From Oscillospiraceae bacterium (GTDB lineage Bacteria > Bacillota > Clostridia > Oscillospirales > Acutalibacteraceae), in NCBI GenBank assembly GCA_015066395.1, contig SVOL01000015.1, positions 1 to 47,149 of the forward strand: a DNA stretch of 47,149 nucleotides, in the 5' to 3' direction. How positions within the stretch are numbered: the stretch's first letter is position 1; every line of letters begins with the position of its first letter. A program made the translations under genes and the position numbers. Positions 32,188-41,191 of the stretch are shown in pieces. A model generated the notes under the pieces. That model was not told the origin of the DNA. It saw nothing but the letters and a program-made list of their open reading frames with translations, and made no database searches.

Positions 32188-34380
32188 TTATTTTGCAACA
32201 AACTCGCAGGGGAACTGAGTTACACCGGTGTTTTCAGCGGTGATGTACTTGGACTCAGAAATGCACATTGTTTCGAAAGTGCCATAAGTGCCGAGAACAT
32301 ATTCAGCACCGTTGAGCTTAGTAAACCAAGCGTTAACGTCCTTCTTGTAGTACCAAACAGAACCTGTATCAGAGTAGTTAAGATACTTACTGTAGTTGGT
32401 CTTGCCTGTTTCCATAATCAACGAACCGGTAACGTATTTCTTAGCACCGTTTACAACAGTATAGAACTTGTAACCACCGGTAACCTTCTCAACATAAAAA
32501 TCAGGAGCCGATGCTTTGTTTGTGGTGGTCTTGATATACTTGTTGTTCTGGGTGTCGAGGGTAGCGTAAAGGGTCTTCTTAACGCTGGCCTGAGTGAGAT
32601 AGAACTTGTAGGCTACGCCTTCCTTAACAGGAGGAGTGTCACCTGTGCCGGGGTTAGAAGGAGTGCCGGGATTAGATGTGCCTGCTTTGGAAGACTCAAT
32701 AAATTCAACAGGGAACTGGGTCTTGCCGGTGTTATCGGCGGTGATGAACTTGGCTTCCGAAATGCTCAAAGTCTCAAAGGTGCTGTATGTACCGAGAACA
32801 TACTCAGCGCCGTCGATCTTAGTGAACCAAGCATTTACATCGGACTTGTAGTACCAAACGGAACCCTTGTCGCCGTAGTTCAAGTACTTGCTGGGATAGT
32901 CCTTGCCATTTTCGAGGATAAGCGAACCGGTAACGTATTTCTTAGCACCGCCGATGGTGGTGTAGAACTTGTAGCCGCCGGTAACCTTCTCAACGTAGAA
33001 GTCGGGAGCAGATGTTGCGTTGGTAGTAGCCTTGATGTATTTGTTGTTCTGGGTATCGTGGATAGCATAAAGGGTCTTGCCTGCAGTCACCTGTGTGATG
33101 AAGAGCTTGTAGGCTGTGCCTTCTTTAACGGATGCGGTTCCGTCGACACCGGGAGTAGAAGGAGTGCTGGGGGTAGAGCCGCCTGCACCTGCGGTGAGTT
33201 TCAAGAGCTTAGCGTTTTTAAGCTGAACAACGCCGTTGTAGAAGGAGATCAAAGACTGAACCTTGATGGTATCGCCAACAACCGGCTTCTTGGTCATTGC
33301 GTCGTATCTTACTTCGCCCTTGGAATCATACAAGCCGTAGATGTAGAGCTCGTTGCCCGACTTGTCCTTGATGTAAAGGTTGCCCCACATATCGTTAACG
33401 ACCTTGGAAACAACGCCTTCAACGATAACTTCGCCTACGGGCTGCTGACCCTCTTTGATAGCGAGAATGTCCTTAATAGAGGTAAGATCTGTGGGAGCTT
33501 CGGGAGCTACGTACTCAGGCATAGCATCTGCCTTTTCCTTGGTCATAAGACCGGCAGGGAACTGAGTTTTACCGGTGTTCTCAGCGTTGATGTAAGAAGA
33601 CTCGGAGATACTCATAGTCTCATAGGTGCCGTAGGTACCTACAACGTATTCGGTCTTATCGATAGTGGTAAGCCAAGCGTTGACTTCCTTTACATAGTAC
33701 CAAACAGTACCCTTGTCAGAGTAGCTGAGGAACTTTGAAACCTTACCGTCTTCACCCTTCTTGGTAGAAGCGGTGACATACTTTTTGGCATTGCCGATCA
33801 TTGTGTAGAACTTGAAGCCGCCTTCAACTTCTTCTACAAAGAAGTCGGGAGCTGCCTTTGCGTCGGTAGTGGTCTTGATGTACTTGTCGTTCTGGGTCTC
33901 GTGGACAGCATAAAGGGTCTTGCCCAGAGCAGCGTGAACGAGATAGAACTTGTAAGCAACGCCTGCTTCGGGCTTTTCAACAATAGCGGTGTTGTCCACA
34001 ACGGGAACTACACGCTCGTAGGTCTTAGTATCGGTGTTGCCCTTTGCATCCTTAATGGTAGCAGTGATGGTGTAAGGGATTTCAGCATCGGTTTTATCGG
34101 GTACATCGATGGTGTAGAAACCGGCGGTTGCACTTTCCTTAACGGGGATGTTCGCATTGTTGGTTGCCCAGGTAACGGTGAAGGTTGCACCGTCGATAAC
34201 GATCTTGCCGACTACGTCGTAGTCAACGGGAGTTTCCTTGGCTCCGTCCTTATAAAGGTTGTGGAGATAGGTAACAGCCTTGGTTAAGGCTTCGTTGTTT
34301 CCGGCATTCTTTTTGCCGCAAGCGGCCAGGAAGCTGAAGCACATGAGCATTGCCAATACGAGTGCTAATAACTTTTTCAT
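32188..34380 (-). CDS. Three-repeat lipoprotein with an OB-fold domain
   Basis: 730 aa. The lipoprotein signal ends in FLAACGKK. An Ig-like region (about 30-130: TFTVTWATNNANIPVK, TITATIKDAKGNTDTKTYE) is followed by repeat 1 (about 138-290). An OB-fold domain (about 300-395: GEVIVEGVVSKVVNDMWGNL, DTIKVQSLISFYNGVVQLKN) comes next, resembling OB domains of secreted nucleases of the YhcR type. Repeats 2 and 3 (about 415-560 and 585-730) complete it. Each repeat has KTLYA..TQN.KYIK, APDFYVEKV.GGYKFYT, KKYVTGS, VWYYK.DVNAWFTK and EYVLGTY. There is no catalytic motif, so a nucleic-acid- or polymer-binding role at the surface is inferred. 22 nt after the nuclease gene. Confidence 0.75.
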   Translation of the reverse strand: MKKLLALVLAMLMCFSFLAACGKKNAGNNEALTKAVTYLHNLYKDGAKETPVDYDVVGKIVIDGATFTVTWATNNANIPVKESATAGFYTIDVPDKTDAEIPYTITATIKDAKGNTDTKTYERVVPVVDNTAIVEKPEAGVAYKFYLVHAALGKTLYAVHETQNDKYIKTTTDAKAAPDFFVEEVEGGFKFYTMIGNAKKYVTASTKKGEDGKVSKFLSYSDKGTVWYYVKEVNAWLTTIDKTEYVVGTYGTYETMSISESSYINAENTGKTQFPAGLMTKEKADAMPEYVAPEAPTDLTSIKDILAIKEGQQPVGEVIVEGVVSKVVNDMWGNLYIKDKSGNELYIYGLYDSKGEVRYDAMTKKPVVGDTIKVQSLISFYNGVVQLKNAKLLKLTAGAGGSTPSTPSTPGVDGTASVKEGTAYKLFITQVTAGKTLYAIHDTQNNKYIKATTNATSAPDFYVEKVTGGYKFYTTIGGAKKYVTGSLILENGKDYPSKYLNYGDKGSVWYYKSDVNAWFTKIDGAEYVLGTYSTFETLSISEAKFITADNTGKTQFPVEFIESSKAGTSNPGTPSNPGTGDTPPVKEGVAYKFYLTQASVKKTLYATLDTQNNKYIKTTTNKASAPDFYVEKVTGGYKFYTVVNGAKKYVTGSLIMETGKTNYSKYLNYSDTGSVWYYKKDVNAWFTKLNGAEYVLGTYGTFETMCISESKYITAENTGVTQFPCEFVAK

Positions 34381-34402
34381 ATCGGTTTTCTCTCCTCTTT
34401 AA

Positions 34403-35746
34403 TTATTTGATGGTTATATCTTTGAGAGAGAATACCTTGATCTGATATTCTCCGTCAAATTTATCAACAATTCCGCGAACGTTGATGGTCTTACCGGCGA
34501 ACTTGTCGGCAGTGACCAGCTTGCCGTTGTCGTCATAAAGAACTATGGTTCTGACATCGATGGTCTCATCACCGACTTTGCAGGTAAGGGTCATAGCACC
34601 TTTAGAGGAACTGTCTTCCTTTGTGGTGGTATAGGTCTTGATGACACGGAGATTCTTCATCTCTACTGAGGTGGACATTGCCAGTTCGGCATAGTCGAAG
34701 GTCTTATTTTCTTCTCCGACGGTAACAGTCACCTTGTCGTTATTGAAGGTCTTGACCGAGGTGGAGACGTAAGCGGGATCGTTACCCTCGCTCAATTTCT
34801 GAATGTTGTTGGGGTCATTGGGTCTCATCGGTGAATACTCAAGACCCGAAACCTGGTATGTGCCGCCGGTCTCGTAGTACTGAACAGTACCTACGATACG
34901 GACGCGGTTGCCGACCGACAGGATCTGGAGACCTGTACCGTTCAAAGCGTAGCCGTAGTAGACCATCATACCGTAGTAGAGACCCGACTCAGCATCGTAA
35001 TCCTCAACGTAGACCGAGTTTGCGTTGTTCTTGGTGATAACACCCTCGAAAGCAACCTTGGTGTTGTCATAGGTTTCGATGTTGGTGCGGATTTCTCTCA
35101 ATGTAACCTCTGCGGCCGAGCCGTAGGGGAAAGCGGGATCATTTTGACCCGAGTAAACGTGCAACATTTCGGTCCTTGCCTGGGTGATAGCCTTCATACA
35201 GGTATCGCCGTAGCGGTTGTTGGCCGAGTTTGAAGCGACTGCAAGACCCTGCTGAAGGATCTCGATGTTAAGATTACGGTAGGTGTCCGACTCAGCAGTC
35301 TTGTACCATACCCAAACCAAGTATCTGCCACCGGTCGAGTCGGCGTTCCAGGTTGCGGTGTCCGATTCGATGATGATAGATGTTGCTTTCTGCAAAGCGG
35401 ATTTAGTGTAGTTGGCAGCGGTCTTGCCCCACTCTTCGATCTTACCGGTCGACTCGGGAGTATTGATGGCAAGGTATCTTGCCTTTAAAATACCGCCGGG
35501 CATAACGGAAGAGGGGACGGTGAAGTGGGTGGTGTCACCGTCGATAAAAGCGTGAACAGTGACTTCCTGCTGCATAGTGCCCGAATTTCTGTCGAGCGTT
35601 ATGGATGCGGCATAGTCAACGTGAGTGCCACCTGTGCTTGAAGTATCGTTTTTCTTACCGCAAGCGGCTATGGAGAAGACCATAGCCACCGCGAGTATTA
35701 ACGATACAGAAGCACTAAAAAACTTTTTAGTGAACATCGTTTTCAT
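34403..35746 (-). CDS. Lipoprotein nuclease: SNase domain plus OB-fold domains
   Basis: 447 aa. The lipoprotein signal ends in SIAACGKK. A staphylococcal-nuclease (thermonuclease) domain covers about 60-195: FIDGDTTHF (metal Asp), ARYLAINTPES (catalytic Arg35 and Glu43 equivalents), WGKTAANY and GGRYLVWVWY (Arg87 equivalent). Where the canonical motif is RLLLVDTPE, the Asp40 position is Asn here, which may weaken Ca2+ binding. Two OB-type regions follow (about 215-310: KVAFEGVITKNNANSVYVED; about 350-447: KTINVRGIVDKFDGEYQIKV). It starts 8 nt after the stop of the ABC binding protein, so it is part of the transporter operon. I infer surface DNA/RNA cleavage. Confidence 0.82.
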   Translation of the reverse strand: MKTMFTKKFFSASVSLILAVAMVFSIAACGKKNDTSSTGGTHVDYAASITLDRNSGTMQQEVTVHAFIDGDTTHFTVPSSVMPGGILKARYLAINTPESTGKIEEWGKTAANYTKSALQKATSIIIESDTATWNADSTGGRYLVWVWYKTAESDTYRNLNIEILQQGLAVASNSANNRYGDTCMKAITQARTEMLHVYSGQNDPAFPYGSAAEVTLREIRTNIETYDNTKVAFEGVITKNNANSVYVEDYDAESGLYYGMMVYYGYALNGTGLQILSVGNRVRIVGTVQYYETGGTYQVSGLEYSPMRPNDPNNIQKLSEGNDPAYVSTSVKTFNNDKVTVTVGEENKTFDYAELAMSTSVEMKNLRVIKTYTTTKEDSSSKGAMTLTCKVGDETIDVRTIVLYDDNGKLVTADKFAGKTINVRGIVDKFDGEYQIKVFSLKDITIK

Positions 35747-35754
35747 ATTATGTC

Positions 35755-37188
35755 TTAACCTGCCTGATACTTACATTCGGCAACAGCCTTTTCGAATGCT
35801 CTTTTGATCTGAGCACCGATATCACCGGTCCAGGTAGAGGACAAGCACTCCTGCATCAAGAGACCGACCTGGTCACGGGCAACGGAAGAACCGTTGAATG
35901 CGGGAGAGGTGTAGTAGGCTTCCTGCTGCTGCAAGCAGATCTTAGCACTGAGAGCGGAGATGTAGTCGCCGCCGTCAGCCTTGTCAAGGAACTCACCCTT
36001 GTAGATAGCGTTGTTCTCAACCGACTTGATAACGGGAACGTAACCCGAAGCCATAGAGAATTCAGCCTGGAATTCTACGGTAGTAGTGAGGAACTTGACG
36101 AACAACCAGGAAGCAAGAACTTCCTGAGGATTGTCCTTCTTGAAGATACAGAGCGAAGGACCCTGAGAAATAACCTTAGGAGCAGCTGCATTGAGCTGAG
36201 GAATAGTTGCAATGCCTACTTCGAAGGGATACTTTTCATCAACCTTGTCAGGTCTCTGGTGGGTAGCACCTGCGGAAGAACCGATGGACATATAGCTGTT
36301 ACCTGCTTCGGACTCAGCCTTGGTAAAGAGTTCAGAGGTGTAACCGCCGGAGAGCTCCTGGGTGGTTACGTAGCCCTTCTGATACCACTCTCTGAAGCGT
36401 GCAACGAATGCACGGTTCTGCTCGTTATCGAAGAGGAACTTTTCGTCGCCTGTAGCAGAGGTATAAGCAGAACCCTGCTGCTCGGCCATAGTGATGAACC
36501 AGTTGGACTCAGAGTCGTATCCCAAAGGAATACAATCAGGGTCGATAGCCTTGATCTGAGCACAGAGATTTTCAAGTTCGTCCCAGGTGGTGGGAACGGT
36601 CAGACCGTGCTGATCAAAGAAGGTCTTGTTGTAGTAGAGTACCTCAGTAGACTTGGAAAGGGGAAGGGTGTACATTTTGCCATCGCCGAATTCCTTACCC
36701 TCTTCATAGTAACCCTTGATGAAGTCATCGATCTGAGCCTGAGTAAGACCCAAGGTTTCGGTAGAACCGTCTTTTCTTGTGACAGTCATATCGCTTGCGA
36801 TAAGTGAGTCAAGAGTTGTTACTGCACCGGCGAGGTTGTAAAGTGCAACGTGGTCGGGGTAGCAGTAAGCTATGTTTGGCTGGTTGCCGACGGTGATCTC
36901 AGTTTTGATCTGGTCACGAACGTCGTCATAGCTGCCAACCTGCTCGTGCTCGACGGTGATGTTGGGGTAGAGCTTGTTGAACTCGATAACATAACGGTCA
37001 AGAACGTCACGGAGGTTAGAACCCATAGTGTGATAGAACTTGATGGTTATAGGAGTGTTGACATCGAATCCGCCTTCGGGGATAACGAAGTCAGCAGCGT
37101 TTTTCTTCTTGCCGCAGCCGGCCAAACATGCGATACCGAGACACATAACTACTGCAAGAACAAGAGCGAGAATTCTTGTTTGTTTCAT
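35755..37188 (-). CDS. ABC transporter substrate-binding lipoprotein (CUT1/UgpB-like)
   Basis: 477 aa. The lipoprotein signal ends in IACLAGCGKKK. It is a type 1 extracellular solute-binding protein: ITIKFYHTMGSNLRDVLDRY, FNKLYPNITVEHEQVGSYDD, YTLPLSKSTEVLYYNKTFFD, LTVPTTWDELENLCAQI, ASGYVPVIKSV. The closest familiar type is the UgpB/MalE group for sugars and glycerol phosphates. The start is ATG at 37188 behind GGAAGG; the TTG two codons earlier is less likely. The binding substrate cannot be read from sequence; the adjacent nuclease genes suggest a nucleic-acid-derived sugar, nucleoside or nucleotide. Confidence 0.88.
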   Translation of the reverse strand: MKQTRILALVLAVVMCLGIACLAGCGKKKNAADFVIPEGGFDVNTPITIKFYHTMGSNLRDVLDRYVIEFNKLYPNITVEHEQVGSYDDVRDQIKTEITVGNQPNIAYCYPDHVALYNLAGAVTTLDSLIASDMTVTRKDGSTETLGLTQAQIDDFIKGYYEEGKEFGDGKMYTLPLSKSTEVLYYNKTFFDQHGLTVPTTWDELENLCAQIKAIDPDCIPLGYDSESNWFITMAEQQGSAYTSATGDEKFLFDNEQNRAFVARFREWYQKGYVTTQELSGGYTSELFTKAESEAGNSYMSIGSSAGATHQRPDKVDEKYPFEVGIATIPQLNAAAPKVISQGPSLCIFKKDNPQEVLASWLFVKFLTTTVEFQAEFSMASGYVPVIKSVENNAIYKGEFLDKADGGDYISALSAKICLQQQEAYYTSPAFNGSSVARDQVGLLMQECLSSTWTGDIGAQIKRAFEKAVAECKYQAG

Positions 37189-37241
37189 TCTCAAAATCCT
37201 TCCTTTTTTGTTTTTAAATAAAATCAGTAAAACTACTGATA

Positions 37242-38132
37242 TTATCCCTTGATACCGCTTCGGGAAACACCCTTCATAATGTATTTTCTAAGGAAAACGA
37301 ATACTAAGAAGAGCGGCAGTGATACGATGGCAACCGCGGCCATCTGTACAGGAATGTTGACATCGCCCGAAGCATCGGTAAATGCGTTACGCAAACCGTT
37401 GGTGATAAGCCTGTGCTCTGCATCATTGGCAACCAATCGGGGCCAGATGTAGGAGTTCCAGGCACCCATCATCTTTAAGATGGTGATAGAGATGAGTGTC
37501 GGCAGAGCCAGAGGGATCATAACCTTCCAAAGGTATTTCAAATCGCTTGTTCCGTCTACCTTAGCGGCTAAGTACAGTTCATCGGGGATCTGCATAAAGT
37601 TCTGCTTCAGAAGGTAGATATAGAACACGCTGACCAAGAACGGTACGATCAAAACGGTGTAGGTGTTGAGCCAACCGAAGTTGTTGACCGTTTCGTAGTT
37701 GGTGATGGTGAAAAGCTCACCGGGGATCATCATAGTACCGAGCAATGCGGCAAAGAGAGCGTTTTTACCCTTAAATTCCAAACGGGCAAAAGCAAAGGCC
37801 GACAGCACGGTGATGACAAGTGAAAGAAGAGTGGACACGATACCGACGTACATTGTGTTCATAAACAACTGGCCGAGAGTTGCCTGGTTAAAGGCCTCTA
37901 CATAGTTGCTCCACAAAATCTCTTTTGGGAAGAGCGTCGGAACGGAAAGACGGTATTCTGATAACGATTTTACTGAAGAAATAAGCATCCAGTAGAACGG
38001 GAAGATGATGATGACAGCCATCGTAATGAGGAAGGCGTAAAGAAAAAACTTTACTATTACTTTGCCGACGAGCTGTTTGGAGGAGACTTTCTTCAGATCT
38101 TTTTCTTGCATGGTAACAATTTTTTCTGACAT
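37242..38132 (-). CDS. ABC transporter permease (MalG/UgpE-like)
   Basis: 296 aa with six predicted TM segments. The EAA-loop for ATPase contact is present as LYLAAKVDGTSDLKYLWKVM followed by IPLALP. N-terminal cytoplasmic tail about 25 residues, then FFLYAFLITMAVIIIFPFYWML. AAAGGAGGG lies 7 nt before the ATG. Carbohydrate (CUT1)-type inner-membrane channel half, paired with the permease encoded 14 nt upstream. Confidence 0.9.
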   Translation of the reverse strand: MSEKIVTMQEKDLKKVSSKQLVGKVIVKFFLYAFLITMAVIIIFPFYWMLISSVKSLSEYRLSVPTLFPKEILWSNYVEAFNQATLGQLFMNTMYVGIVSTLLSLVITVLSAFAFARLEFKGKNALFAALLGTMMIPGELFTITNYETVNNFGWLNTYTVLIVPFLVSVFYIYLLKQNFMQIPDELYLAAKVDGTSDLKYLWKVMIPLALPTLISITILKMMGAWNSYIWPRLVANDAEHRLITNGLRNAFTDASGDVNIPVQMAAVAIVSLPLFLVFVFLRKYIMKGVSRSGIKG

Positions 38133-38146
38133 TAGATCTCCCTCCT

Positions 38147-39088
38147 TTAATAGTGAGTCTTCTTTTTGCTGACGTACAGGTTGATGAGTGTTACGACAAA
38201 GATTATGCCGAACAGGATCAAGGCTGCGGCACTGGCACGACCCTGGTGGGTGGACAGTGAGTCATAAATAAATCCAACCATTGTATTGAGTCTGCGAGGT
38301 GCACCTGCGGGACCCATATCTTCGCCGAAGATACCGACGATACTGGAGTATTCCTTGAAACCGCCGATAAAGCCGGTGATAACAACGTATGCAAGCATGG
38401 GGGAAAGCAGAGGAACGGTGATCTTTGTGAATACGCGTCTTCTGCTTGTACCGTCGACCTTGGCGGCGTCGTAGTACTGCTTGTTGATACTCTGCAATCC
38501 GCCGAGCAAAATAAGGATCTTGAACGGCAGAGCATTCCACACGATGTAAACCACCATAACGGTGATGTTGGCGGCGTAGCTTGAACCGGCGTTGATCCAG
38601 TTGATCGGTTCAATGCCGAACACGCCGAGAACGTTGTTGATGATACCTGCCGTAACGATGATCTCGTTTTCATTACCGAAGGCTGATCCAACCATATTAA
38701 ACATAGCGGCAAAGACCATACCGATAGCGATCGAGTTTGTTACGTAAGGCAGGAAGAATATGGTCTGCAAGGTTCGCTGTAACGGTTTTATAGCGTTCAG
38801 GCAAACTGCGATAAGCAGAGCTAAGATGGTCGACAGCGGAACCGTGAGCACTGTAAGAAGCATAGTGTTCGTAAGACAGTCTACAAAGTAGTCATATCCG
38901 ATAACCTGCTTAAAGTTGTTAAGGCCGAACTCGTAAGTGGCACCACCTACGGCAGCCATACTGTTATAGCCTTCCAAAAGCGACATACGGATCGTGTTGA
39001 AGATCGGCCAAACGGTGAAGATCAACAGCAAAACGATGGCAGGGCTTAAGTACAGCCAGGCTCTCCATTTATGTTTACTTTCTACCAT
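38147..39088 (-). CDS. ABC transporter permease (MalF/UgpA-like)
   Basis: 313 aa, six TM segments after a short N-terminus (KWRAWLYLSPAIVLLLIFTVWPIFNTIRMS). The EAA-loop is YYDAAKVDGTSRRRVFTKIT followed by VPLLSP. It forms the heteromeric CUT1 channel with the next gene. 10 nt downstream of the ATPase gene. Confidence 0.9.
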   Translation of the reverse strand: MVESKHKWRAWLYLSPAIVLLLIFTVWPIFNTIRMSLLEGYNSMAAVGGATYEFGLNNFKQVIGYDYFVDCLTNTMLLTVLTVPLSTILALLIAVCLNAIKPLQRTLQTIFFLPYVTNSIAIGMVFAAMFNMVGSAFGNENEIIVTAGIINNVLGVFGIEPINWINAGSSYAANITVMVVYIVWNALPFKILILLGGLQSINKQYYDAAKVDGTSRRRVFTKITVPLLSPMLAYVVITGFIGGFKEYSSIVGIFGEDMGPAGAPRRLNTMVGFIYDSLSTHQGRASAAALILFGIIFVVTLINLYVSKKKTHY

Positions 39089-39098
39089 ATCGCGTCAC

Positions 39099-40196
39099 CT
39101 ACATTTCAAAACGGATACGTTCCTCAGTCTCCTTATTAAAGAGGAAGACCTTGTGAGGCTTGAGGCTGTAGCTGACGGTCTCTTTAGCGGCTACTTTGTT
39201 ATCTGCATTGATGATAGAACGGACGACCGGAACGAGTGCGGCTTCGTGTGTCGAAACGACGCTGACATCACGACCCATAACCTCAACACTGTTCAAATTG
39301 CAGGTGAGAGGACCGTCACTGTCAAGATTAAAGCCTTCGGGACGGATGCCGACAAATACTTCCTGGTCGGCAACGCCCTTAACATCGAGAACAGCAGAAC
39401 CGCCGATGATAAGTTTTTCATTTTCTACCTTGCCGTCGAATACGTTGATAGGCGGTGTGCCCAAGAACTTGGCAACGAAAAGGTTGGTAGGATCGTCATA
39501 GACTTCCTGAGGCTGACCGATCTGCTGAACGACACCGAGCTTCATAACAACGATGAGGTCTGAGATGCTCATTGCTTCTTCCTGGTCGTGGGTTACGAAG
39601 ATGGTTGTAATACCAGTCTCCTTCTGGATACGTCTGATCTCTTCACGGGTCTGGAGACGGAGACGTGCATCAAGGTTGGAAAGCGGCTCGTCCAAAAGAA
39701 GAACCTTAGGCATTTTAACAAGAGCACGGGCAATAGCCACACGCTGCTGCTGACCGCCGGAAAGTTCGCTCGGCTTTCTGTCCATCAGATTGTCGATCTG
39801 GACAAGCTTGGCTGCGGTGTATGCTCTTTCGATCATTTCGGTCTTAGAGAGCTTGTCCGCACCTTTGAGGTTCTGTAACGGGAACATAATGTTCTGCTTG
39901 ACTGTCATATGGGGATACAGAGCGTAGTTCTGGAACACCAGACCAACACCGCGGTTTTCCGCCGACAGCTCGGTTACGTCATCCTCTCCGAAGAAGATCT
40001 TACCGCCCGAGGGTTTCTGCAATCCGCTGATCATATAAAGAGTGGTACTCTTGCCGCATCCCGAAGGACCTAAGAGGCCGATCAGCTTACCGTCAGGAAT
40101 GGTAAAGGTGAAGTCATTGACTGCCACCACTTCCTCATTCGACTTTTTGTTTCGACTGGGGAAGATTTTTGTCAGGTTTTGCAAAACAATTTTCAT
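39099..40196 (-). CDS. ABC transporter ATPase (MalK/UgpC/MsmX-like)
   Basis: 365 aa. Walker A GPSGCGKST, signature LSGGQQQRVAIARAL, Walker B VLLLDEPLSNLD, switch His in FVTHDQEEAM. The C-terminal TOBE/MalK regulatory region (about 240-365) includes EVFVGIRPEGFNL. It energises uptake by the two permeases downstream. In many Bacillota a single MsmX serves several CUT1 importers from another locus; here the ATPase is encoded within the operon. First gene of the importer operon, 65 nt after the RDD gene. Confidence 0.93.
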   Translation of the reverse strand: MKIVLQNLTKIFPSRNKKSNEEVVAVNDFTFTIPDGKLIGLLGPSGCGKSTTLYMISGLQKPSGGKIFFGEDDVTELSAENRGVGLVFQNYALYPHMTVKQNIMFPLQNLKGADKLSKTEMIERAYTAAKLVQIDNLMDRKPSELSGGQQQRVAIARALVKMPKVLLLDEPLSNLDARLRLQTREEIRRIQKETGITTIFVTHDQEEAMSISDLIVVMKLGVVQQIGQPQEVYDDPTNLFVAKFLGTPPINVFDGKVENEKLIIGGSAVLDVKGVADQEVFVGIRPEGFNLDSDGPLTCNLNSVEVMGRDVSVVSTHEAALVPVVRSIINADNKVAAKETVSYSLKPHKVFLFNKETEERIRFEM

Positions 40197-40261
40197 CTTC
40201 GTTTCGCCTTTCTAAAATATTTTTAATGTTTTCACATTTAGTGCCGCCGTGTCTCCGTGCT

Positions 40262-41020
40262 TCAACGCTCTTTGAGAGCAGATTGCTCGGCGTGAAGTTT
40301 CTGCTTGTACGCTAAAAGTTCTTCTTTAGTGTCGAATATCATCTGACTGGCAAAGTCTACCGTTACGGTAGAAGCCAGTTTGTCATGCAAGGGGGTGCGA
40401 GCCTTAGAGGTGATAATGAGTATCAACTGAACAACGGCTAAAAGTGCAATGCCGAAAATTGCGGTTACGCTCATCGCATTAAAAAGTATCATAATGCCGA
40501 GCAGGACGGGTATCATGGTTTCGATGGTGTATTTGCCCAGCACCGTTCTTATAAACAGCACGACCGGGGAAAGCCGCACACCGTCGGAACGCATAACGCC
40601 GATTCCGAATATCTTTTTACCGAGAGTTTGACCGTTTTTAAAGATCAGCGGTACCATAAACTCTAAGAAAAGATAGCCCAAAAGGATACTGAACGTGATA
40701 ATGATAAGAGTTAAGTTAAACAGCATTGAGTAGGTGCGGTTGATTTCAGGATCGTTTCTTAAAAATTTATCTGCTTCAAGAAATTTTTCCTTTTCTTCAG
40801 CCGACAGCGCCTCATATTCTTCGGCCGATATATCTACATCAATGCCGAATTGCGCCTCGATTCTTTCACGGTGGACTTGCATATCGTCGCTGTACTTTTG
40901 GTAGTTCAAAGCACCCGACAAGCCCCATGCGAAACCGATGACGAGTATGACTAAAATTATAAAGTCAAAGATCGCGGCGGAAATACGCTTCCACATATTA
41001 GCCTTTTGAAAATCGTACAT
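40262..41020 (-). CDS. RDD family membrane protein
   Basis: 252 aa. An RDD domain: MWKRISAAIFDFIILVILVI with the arginine and aspartate pair, a long extracytoplasmic loop (about 40-95, highly charged), then FMVPLIFKNGQTLGKKIFGI, the second family signature with its GK. A further TM pair follows. The start is ATG at 41020 behind AAAAGGA; a TTG at 41065 is in frame but overlaps a hairpin. RDD proteins are poorly understood, and some move ions. The function here is unknown. Confidence 0.8.
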   Translation of the reverse strand: MYDFQKANMWKRISAAIFDFIILVILVIGFAWGLSGALNYQKYSDDMQVHRERIEAQFGIDVDISAEEYEALSAEEKEKFLEADKFLRNDPEINRTYSMLFNLTLIIITFSILLGYLFLEFMVPLIFKNGQTLGKKIFGIGVMRSDGVRLSPVVLFIRTVLGKYTIETMIPVLLGIMILFNAMSVTAIFGIALLAVVQLILIITSKARTPLHDKLASTVTVDFASQMIFDTKEELLAYKQKLHAEQSALKER

Positions 41021-41040
41021 TTCTCTGTCCTTTTCGGCAA

Positions 41041-41132
41041 TTTGGCCCGAAAAGAATCGGGCCAAATTTGCATTAATTATACATTATACTTATACTGTAG
41101 TTTATTATAGCATACAGTTCGCCAAAAAACAA
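41041..41132 (-). promoter_or_regulatory. Promoter and leader hairpin ahead of the RDD/ABC genes
   Basis: On the minus strand TTGTTT (41132-41127), 17 bp, TATAAT (41109-41104). Between it and the RDD start lies a perfect stem TTTGGCCCGA/TCGGGCCAAA (41041-41066) that ends about 20 nt before the ATG, without a U-tract. It may affect translation. Confidence 0.55.
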
Positions 41133-41191
41133 CATTTTTTACATCGATTTTGCTTATTTACATAATGTGTTTTTGCCGGCTGTTTTTGTGC

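Noticed and set aside
33058-33738. Long plus-strand frames inside the minus-strand lipoprotein genes (also 33901-34287, 36259-36807, 38994-39563)
   Set aside because: They mirror repeat or conserved codons of verified minus-strand genes; no promoter, ribosome site or family similarity.
34380-40196. Simple maltose or raffinose transporter assignment for the ABC operon
   Set aside because: Family similarity alone does not fix the ligand; no glycoside hydrolase or sugar regulator is present, whereas nuclease lipoproteins are operonic.
41041-41066. Terminator between the nucleoside kinase and RDD genes
   Set aside because: Perfect stem but no U-tract on the minus strand, and it lies downstream of the RDD promoter, so a leader hairpin is likelier.
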